Below are positions 56,328-64,000 of a stretch of DNA of 64,000 nt, piece by piece. The stretch is taken from NCBI GenBank assembly GCA_947650285.1, contig CANTFL010001287.1:310001-374000 (forward strand), in the 5' to 3' direction. The stretch's first letter is position 1. Every line of letters begins with the position of its first letter. The notes beneath the pieces are model-generated. The model ran no database searches, was not told the origin of the DNA, and saw only the letters and a list, made by a program, of their open reading frames with translations. This stretch comes from Hyaloperonospora brassicae (lineage: Eukaryota > Oomycota > Peronosporomycetes > Peronosporales > Peronosporaceae). The translations under genes were made by a program, and so were the position numbers.

Positions 56328-56769
56328 TGTAACGAAGCAGCCCGTTACATGATATTATCATTCAGGATAAAATGACAATAAAGAATATTACGTTGAGTAT
56401 TCTTTCAACATTATCACAAAGCATGATGATATTGTTGAAGATGACCGAAGGGTCTACTCATTAGTTGATATCGTAATAATGTCAACCCATCAATCGTTGC
56501 TAAACGCGAGCAATGGGTGGTTAGCAGACGTCATCATACGTTTGGTTATATTAGCATAATTAAGTCATAACAAACAGAGACCTATGAGTTATAGGACTTA
56601 GTTGTATTAAATAACAGTTTTACTTTTACCACGACTAGAGCCTTTGTCTTAGTCGTTCTATCTTCCTCTATGTAATTCTACACTTAACAGGGCACTGACT
56701 ATCACTGCAGTCAGTGATAGTAAACTCCGCACGGGTTGACCAGTACGCAGTCATCGGTACCCCGCTACA
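56328..56769 (+). repeat. 5' LTR of copy D
   Basis: Starts TGTAACGAAGCAGCCCGTTACA and ends CCCCGCTACA, then CC and a degenerate primer site TGGGATCA (56772-56779). Contains the stem pair GACTATCACTG / CAGTGATAGT near 56700, again the family's hairpin style. Confidence 0.9.
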
Positions 56770-56819
56770 CCTGGGATCACTTTGTAGTCCGCACAAGAAC
56801 TACACTCGCATCGCTCAAC

Positions 56820-57927
56820 ATGAACATGTTGGTCGAAATCAAAGGCTACATATTTTACGGAACTCGTGAACCTACTCCCATTTGAAAGACATCGAATGGA
56901 GTGCGATCGAACGAATGAGTTTGACCGTTGGCGAGGAAGCTATTTAGGCCATTCTATCCACAAGGGATAGAGACCAGCAGCATTCCGTCATTAGCAAGTT
57001 CTTGCATCGAGAACTTGACGGGTCGCGAGCTCAAGTGACCTGGTTGAAACAACAAGATCACCAGCGGACGGAAGAACTAAGACAACTTCAGTCTCAATCC
57101 GCACCTTCGACACGTGAGCGTCGACAAGACTTTAAAGGCTTGAGATATCCAAGTATCACGCAGTCAAGGAGAACTCCGTGTTAAGATGGCTCGTCAAGTC
57201 CGATGGTGCCATCAAGGCCCGTCGCATCGACGATGAGCAAATGCAAGTCTCATTTTCGCAGTCGTACTTGACAGGGGGCTCCAGGAATCGGGCTTTAAAT
57301 CTCAAGTATCACGACCCGAACGTGTCCGAGTCTTTAGACGTCCTCAAGACCCTGGTCAGCGAGACGCTCGAGCCACCCAGGGCAGAGTTTAGGAATCTTT
57401 CTGAGCTCCTCGAGATCAAGCAGGGTAAGAGTAAGGTTCACGCTTACGATCAGCATGTACGCTACATTGCAAAATGCACGGTAGTGAACCCTGTGAGGAA
57501 ATTTGTGAAGATCACAACATTCATTCGAGGTCTAGCAGATGGTTCCGTCAGAGACCACCTCTTTCGCTGGGATCTAAAGACGCTCTCCGAATCAATCTAC
57601 GCTGTGGATCAGAAAGACTTAAGTGTGAGACAGGCTCACACTACGCTGACCCCCAATCCTTCACAGAGACGATCAGATCTCGGATGTCCAGAGCCAATGA
57701 ATCTCTGTCATATCGAGTGCGAGAGACCTCGCCTTTGAACGAAACGCGAATTGTGGGACTCCATCGCTGTCATAAGTTGGGACACTATGCATACGAATGC
57801 AGTGTCCCCCGCTCAGCACCGCGAGGTGCTCACCCACCAGCAAGAAGAACTGGAGGGCGAGGGTCCGTTGCTGTTGCGAAGCCGCAACAGCAAGGTGGGC
57901 CATAAAAAAAATGGTCGGGGTCAGTAG
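56820..57927 (+). pseudogene. gag: gag of copy D (several frameshifts)
   Basis: Fragments: N-terminal region, core (57178-57738 with LEPPRAEFRNLSELLEIKQG) and zinc knuckle C-H-K-L-G-H-Y-A-Y-E-C near 57.77 kb. The A-run (57904-57911), the following spacer and the 9-bp hairpin (57921-57946) of the frameshift signal are kept. Confidence 0.85.
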
Positions 57928-58535
57928 GGGCGGAGCGCCCTACTGATTAAGCAACATCAAGAGAATTTGCAAATCTCCTGAAGAAGGTTGCTCTCAACAC
58001 ACAGCCCCTGTGTGACTCTGCACTTGGTGATGAAGTGTCCCTCATTACCTTGACGTTGGAAGTGACAAAAGACTTGTCGCTTCGTGCCCGAATAGACTGT
58101 GGGGCGTCGAACAATTTTGTTTGTCGCCAGTCGCTAGAGGCAGGAATTTTAACTTCGTCGAGCGGGAGATCCCTCCAACGAAGAAGACGGTGCGCCTAGC
58201 GACAGGAGCATCGATCAATGTGAAGAAACGTGTAGTTATGAATCCACTATACGTTGAAAGATGAACAGTACGATGATGACTTCATCGTACTCGACGTGGA
58301 TGAAAAATTCGATGTCATCCTAGGACTACCTTGGCTCAGGAGGTACGAGCCAAGGGTGATCTTGCAGCATCGATCAGTTACGATGCCTGCTACTTGTTCC
58401 TCAAATGACCACCTGACGCATGACTAGGGACGCCCACATTAACGTGGATGTACTACGAGCGAGTGCGATGGCCTCACTCGTGGTACGGTCGTTAGCACGA
58501 CTGTACAAGAAAACAATGTAGATGATCACTACATT
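57928..58535 (+). pseudogene. pol: Protease region of copy D
   Basis: A-R-I-D-C-G-A-S-N-N-F at about 58.09 kb, followed by V-C-R-Q-S with no stop at the site of the TAA in B and C. A small deletion soon after breaks the frame. The linker region has a large deletion relative to copy B before 58570. Confidence 0.8.
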
Positions 58536-59693
58536 GTGGAGAAAGCTCTTCTGGACCCTGAGGTTGTGACTTCCCAGGAAGAAACCGAGACGTTGAACGT
58601 CTTGGTTAATGACGGATCAAGCGTAGGCGCTTATACGCTTCATCTGATTGTGCCTCCGAAGTTACCTTCGGAAATAACTCAATTGCCAACGCTTCAACCG
58701 AAACGGTTCTTGCGTGATCTGCGTAGTGGCAAAGTCAAGCAGATCTGCATACTCGTCACGGAGGATGAGTATGTGGCCGATATTCGGTCGGCAACAGTAT
58801 TTGCTGAGAACGAACGGGTTCTCAGCAGCTCATCGATGGACGAAAGTGTCCTCGATGAGAAGACTCGGATTGAGCGATACACGTCTCAATCCTGGGAGTC
58901 ACTTCAGGAAAATCCTTTGTATAAGGATTTGATCGAATTCAAAGATGTATTACCTGAATCCGTGCCTTGCGAGTTGCCTAAGGACAAAGGCACTCGACAC
59001 GAGACGTATCTAAAATTGAGCTCGAAGAACTGTGTTATGAAGCAGTGTCCCCTGCCTCATGAACGTGTGCAAGCGATCGACAAGTTCTTTGCCGATCGCT
59101 TTGCATCAGGCCATGAGAGGGAATCAACATCCCCTTACAGCTCTCCGACATTCTGTGTGCGAAAGGCCACAATAGGATGGCGGATAGTGCACGCATTCAA
59201 CAAATTGAATGCTGCAACGGTGCCGGCTCAGACGCCGATACCGAGGAAGGACGTAATCATAGATGGTATGTCAAAGAGTACCATCTTCTCGTCCATGAAT
59301 CTGATTGATGGATTCTATCAGATCCTCATGCGTGAACGGGACATCACGTTCACAGCAGTGAGTACCCCTAGCGGGATGCTGTGGGAGTGGCTAGTGATGC
59401 CACAGGGGCTGAGCAATGCCCCTGCAACATTCAACAGATGTGTGACAAATCTGTTGAGACCGGTGCGAAGTCTCGCACCGAGTTACTTCGACGATGTGTT
59501 CGTCCATAGCCGGGCTATGGACGGAAAGACGGACGTTGAAGTTCACAGACTCACTTTCGTCGGGTTCTTCAACTTATGCGCAAGCATAAGTTGCACGCCA
59601 ACCTCAATAAGTGTATATTCGCGGCCAGCGAAATACCACTTCTTGAGTGCATCGTGGGTAAACACGGCGTACGCCCTGATCCCGAAAAGATAA
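58536..59693 (+). pseudogene. pol: RT of copy D (copy-C-like tract)
   Basis: 385-codon frame with the same RT motifs and the same out-of-frame tail after E-V-H-R as copies B and C. It shares with C the patch CPLPHERVQAIDKFFADR, which B lacks. Y-F-D-D-V-F is intact. Confidence 0.88.
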
Positions 59694-61330
59694 AGGCGAT
59701 CACCGACTGGCCAGTGCCAGTAGATGTCTAGGAACTGCGAAAGATCCTCGGATTAGCGGCGTACTTACACGAATACTCAAGGAACTGCGCCGATATGACT
59801 GTGCATCTTACTTGTTCACTCAAGAAAAGTGTGAAGTGGACATGGAACGCTGACTGTCAGCGCTCCTTTAAATGTATCAAGCGGAGCTTGATGCAGTTGC
59901 CTACATTGGCGATAGCAGATCAGGGCAGACCATTTCATGTGGTCTGTAAAGCCAGCGATTTTGCGATCGTCTGTGCGTTGATGCAGTATGGCACAGACGG
60001 TGCAAAGCGCGTTTTCTGCTATCAATCGCGTCATTTGCAACCAGCGAAACGCGATTACCCAGTGCATGACAAGAAACGCCTTGCCATGAGCTACGCACTG
60101 TCTAAGTTCCGGGTCTATCTCTTGGGAGATAGACCGTTCATGGTCTATACGGACCATGCGTCACTACGCACGGCCGTAAACAGCCCACATCTCTCGCAAC
60201 GAATGGAGAAGTGGCTGTCTTTCTTTAAAATGTACAATTTATCCGTGGTGTACAAACCAGGACGACTTTAAGTCCTCGCTGATGCGCTATCATGTCGACC
60301 CGATTTCGAGCCGACTACACACGTCAACAGTGAGGCTTTGCCTACTATTGCGGCGCTATCAGTCAGCGTGCCTCCGTTGTCTTTACTCGATGACGTGCGG
60401 AAGTCATACACAAGGTATATGATTCCCCTTCGTTGGATGTGTCATCTTGCGAACCCATCTCGAAAAATCCTTGTCAAATTTGCTGGTTCTATACAGTCCC
60501 TCTTTAGATCGGTATAATACTCGCAGTGGTATGCTGTACTACACAGCAGTAGATGACGACACTCCTCGTGTCGTCATTCCCTATCATGATAACTTGCGGG
60601 TACGCATCATGTTCTGATGTCACGATGTGTTATCAAGCGGGCATTGTGGTAGAGAAAAGACTTATCTTACAGTAAGTCGCGACATTTACTAACCCCGTTA
60701 GCATCATTTTGTCCACAAGTACATTCGTTCTTGCGAGGTCTGCCTACGGGTGAAGCCAAGTCCTTCATTCCGTGCACCGTTGCAGCCTCTGGTGGTGCCG
60801 GCAGAATGTAAAAGGTCCGTTTCCATGGACTTTGTCTGTGGGTTTTCCGAAGATACTCACAAGAATAACGGTACTCTTGTGTTTGTGGATCGCTTCAGCA
60901 AGATGTGCCATCTTGCTGCGGTCCCCGAGTCAATCAATGCAAACGGCTGTGCGCTTGGCTTCAACGACATAGTGCTTCAACTCCACAGATTAAGCGTAAA
61001 CTCGTATCCGACCGTGACCCTCGGTTCACGGCGGAGTTTTGGCAATCCGTATTCCGCACTTTAGGAACACGGTTAAAGATGTCAACCTCTGACCATCCTG
61101 AAACAGATGATCAGACAGAACGTGCAAATATGTCCTTGAAGAGATAATTCGAAGCTATGCCAACTCCTTCTCGAGTTGGAGTGAGTTCTTGCCGATGGTC
61201 GAATTTGCCATCAACAACTCTGTGCATGCGTCCACGACGCATACACCGTTCCACGTGAATGGCTTAAGCCACCCACATATCCCCTACATTATACAGAGTG
61301 ACTATGGGCTAAGAGGGGGAGGGAATCGCT
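59694..61330 (+). pseudogene. pol: RT end, RNase H and integrase of copy D
   Basis: RNase H words (DFAIVCALMQYG, VYTDHASLRTAVN) in 59795-60271; catalytic surroundings are altered (VVCKASD for VVCDASD). Integrase pieces: C-E-V-C near 60.74 kb, SMDFVCGFSED, VSDRDPRFTAEFW, DDQTERAN. Stops and frameshifts between them. The zinc region keeps a Tyr codon where B and C have TAA. Confidence 0.85.
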
Positions 61331-62414
61331 CGAGCAAAAACCTTTTTGGCTCTTGCTCATCACGTATCATCGCACGCGCCGATATGTTTGATGCCGATAT
61401 CGGTGATGTCGACATCGACACAATTGGCCTTAGCAGTAGCAATGACGACGCTGCTACATCAGACGGTGATGATGATGATGAAATATTAAGCATCGTCAAC
61501 GATTGTGCCAGCGAGGAAGATAAAAACATTGCTGAAGAAGAGAACAACATCTAAGCAGTGCACACGAAGCTCACCGAAAGACAAAACAACGAGCCAGCAG
61601 AGAACTTCCTGCTGACTCGAGAGGCGGTAGTCTGTTTCGTTTAGGACTTCATCGCAAATGCGGTGGACCGCCAGAAGCAGAATACAGACAAGAATGGAAG
61701 ATCAAATAGTCTTTCATTTAAGGCTAACGACCTAGTACTACTGTCTACGGTAATCTAATCTGGACATGCAGTCACCAATGTCGGCAGTAGTTTACTACTG
61801 CGGAAATACATTGATCCCTTTCGTGCATTGCACTGCAAGGGCAATGCATACATGATTGAATTGCCTCGCAGGATGCTCACGCATCCTACATTTTATGCTG
61901 GTCGTCTCTGCCCGTACCATCGGCACGACGGCTTTCGAGAACAGAGATAGCCGGTACGCGTAAGAATTTGAAAAGAGTCTTGTGGTCACGGACCAAACTA
62001 TCAAGTTGTTTCTTCAGCAACGCAGTCTCGCGTCGAGCGCCTCTAGACCGTCGCGCACATGACGCCTCTAGCGTTAGTTCTCAATCCTGATAAACGCGGA
62101 ATATGATCGGTCCTTCTCTTGATCGGCACGGAGACGTCGTACGGTCGTCAGCAAGTCGTGCCGACGATTGTACTCGTGCTCCGCGTCTTCTCTCAATTGG
62201 GTCAGGTAACGTTCATAGTTACCCAAAGTATTTTGCAGGCCCGGCAGCTAAGCCGGACCTTATCTTTCCACTACCGCCGGATCCAGTGGTGAATTCTCAC
62301 GGTGGTCGACGCTTTCACGTGGGGCGTATCTCAAACCGCCGCGTGAAGAACGGGGAGCTGACAAGTTACCTTGTCCGCTGGCGTGGGTACCCACCATCGT
62401 ATGACAACTGGTAG
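61331..62414 (+). pseudogene. pol: Integrase C-terminus and chromodomain of copy D
   Basis: Acidic stretch (61189-61554 frame), a decayed integrase C-terminal block, then a chromodomain [15 protein letters not shown]...[16 protein letters not shown] ending at TAG where B has a Trp-Asp codon pair. Confidence 0.82.
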
Positions 62415-63473
62415 CCTCGATCCCAGCTGATGGCTGATGTTGAGGGTCTCGTCCAGCAGTACGACGAGACTCATCCGATTGGTATGAGGTCCCATCGGTA
62501 AACACGTGCTATTATGGCTTTTAAACGTATTGCAAGTTTGCAATCGCGTCCCGGATCTCATTCGAGATGTGTGCCCTTCCCCAGGGCGAACTTAGGAAAT
62601 ACACGTACCTATGTGCACGTTGCGAGTTGTCAACACAACTCGCTCAAATATCACTCCAAGTGAGGCAAGAAATGCCTGGCTTGCTCGACAAACGATGCTA
62701 CCGGAATCTTGCACCGGTTGGTGTTTTCTTTTCAAACTCGATGCTTACTGCTTAAAGATTTATTAGCCATCCTTCTCGACCATAATTCTTGACATTTTGG
62801 AAGAACGCGTTCCACGACGCCAAAAGCTAGGGTTTGTCACGCTTTTGGTTACCGTTGTACCATCGATGCCTGAATAAAGCATTGAGATAGAATTCTTCTT
62901 GAGCTCAAAAGTTCTTCGCGCTGGAACTCAAGCCAAGAATCTTTCTCGCATCGAATAAAGGAATTCGATGGTGTTGACTTGTACCGTTAGACAAGCTACT
63001 GATGATCTGTTCAGGCATAAGACACGGCTTCAACTCATCACGCTTCGAAGTGGTACCTTTGCAGGTACCACGGTTTTCAGTATGGAGAGGGCTCGCGCCA
63101 TCGTCAACACGCTCGCGCGAAGTCGCACGAGTTGACTAGCGATGACTTATCATACTCATCAACGTATTCACCATCACTGCCGAACAGACTGTTACGCATG
63201 TCGCGAGTCCGTACGTTCGGTTGGTCTCTTGATGAACGAGGAACCGCAGGTGAGCGCGATCCCTCAAAAAAGCTTTCCCGAGTCAGAAACATCTGATTTG
63301 CCAAAGTAGCTGAACCCTAGCTCGGGGTCACTGTGTGAATGAGGTGTGATACCACATGCGCCTGTATAAACACTTGCTGCAGGCAGAGAACGAGCAGCTG
63401 ACGACGAATCGCCCGCCGCAGAGGCTGGCGCAGTAGCAGACTGCGACGTCTTTGAGTCACCCCGCATAGACAC
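62260..63473 (-). pseudogene. Decayed antisense ORF pair of copy D
   Basis: Minus-strand pieces match the antisense proteins of B and C: MSMRGDSKTSQSATAPASAA (63473), SFFEGSRSPAVP and RNSLFGSDGEYVDEYD (63.1-63.3 kb), and a fragment with RESVDHRENSP (62.26-62.5 kb, versus [11 protein letters not shown] in B). The gene therefore predates the split of the subfamilies. Confidence 0.65.
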
Positions 63474-63601
63474 GTTAACTGTGCGAGGTTAAAGTCAGAA
63501 TAAATGGGTCTGACCAACAGGTGCTCCCCGTCCCGTTGGCATCCAACGGGTGGCCACAAAGTTTTGATAGTCAATCGGTGACTATCAGTTAAGGGGGGTG
63601 A

Positions 63602-64000
63602 TGTAACGGGGTAGTCCGTTACATGATATTGACATTCAGGATAAAATGACAATAAAGAATATTACGTTGAGTAATATTTTAACATTATCACAAAGCATGA
63701 TGATATTGTTGAAGATGACCGAAGGGTCTACTCATTAGTTGATATCGTTATAATATCAACCCACCAATTGCTGCTAAACGCGAGCAATGAGTGGTTAGCA
63801 GACGTTATCATACGTTTGGTTATATTAGCATAATTAAGTCAGTACAAACAGAGACCTAAGAGTTATAGGACTTAGTTGTATTAAATAACAGTTTTACTTT
63901 TACCACGACTAGAGCCTTTGTCTTAGTCGTTCTATCTTCCTCTGTGTATTTCTATATTTAACAGGGCACTGACTATCACTGCAGTCAGTGATAGTAAACT
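63602..64000 (+). repeat. 3' LTR of copy D (cut by window end)
   Basis: Starts TGTAACGGGGTAGTCCGTTACA after the polypurine tract AAGGGGGGTGA and follows the 5' LTR closely up to the GATAGTAAACT word, where the window ends. Confidence 0.92.

Larger units (their letters stand above)
56328..64000 (+). mobile_element. Diverged Ty3/Gypsy element, copy D (defective, cut by window end)
   Basis: Same domain order as B and C but clearly diverged, with a longer LTR (442 bp). 5' LTR 56328-56769; the 3' LTR begins at 63602 and runs out of the window. Many frameshifts and stops. One internal tract (about 58571-59720) is almost identical to copy C, unlike the sequence on both sides, so the element is a mosaic. 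Confidence 0.93.

Overview
The window looks like a repeat-rich, gene-poor piece of an oomycete genome (Peronosporales: Phytophthora or a downy mildew). The reasons are a secreted RXLR-dEER effector gene, a compact ATG101 gene with one short 72-nt GT-AG intron, and chromodomain-type Ty3/Gypsy elements with long antisense reading frames. The species is inferred and not proven. I see no bacterial features, rRNA or convincing tRNA.

Layout. 1-2041: 5' part of Gypsy copy A (minus strand). 2042-6130: host-like DNA with an exon-like ORF, the RXLR effector (3734-4429, minus) and a hypothetical ORF. 6131-7403: a non-autonomous DNA transposon with about 170-bp terminal inverted repeats and a near-perfect 9-bp target duplication (Mutator-like). 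7936-16985: decayed LINE (minus). 17622-19225: two solo LTRs, one of them inside an open frame of a decayed host gene (18473-20499, minus). 20790-21623: ATG101 (minus), the clearest conserved cellular gene. 21.7-29.7 kb: an old, shuffled Gypsy relic E with minisatellite-bearing repeats. 30803-56115: a second LINE relic (plus), apparently one element split by a solo LTR (34154-34677) and by two nearly complete Gypsy copies, B (36757-44745, plus) and C (47612-55608, minus), which lie tail to tail. 56328-64000: a diverged Gypsy copy D (plus) running off the window.

How the Gypsy family works. The order is LTR, primer-binding site, gag (coiled coil, zinc knuckle), -1 frameshift signal, protease, reverse transcriptase, RNase H, integrase, chromodomain, polypurine tract, LTR. 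Copies B and C also carry two long antisense ORFs between the chromodomain and the 3' LTR; one overlaps the chromodomain end of pol. All pol genes in the window are broken. B and C share several lesions.

The least expected signal is structural. The Gypsy elements, LTRs and both coding strands included, are built almost continuously from short perfect inverted repeats (arms of 6-12 bp, mostly short loops, one every few tens of bases). Diverged copy D keeps some of these stems through compensatory substitutions. The LINEs, the effector and ATG101 do not show this by eye. This suggests selection for RNA or DNA secondary structure along a whole retroelement.
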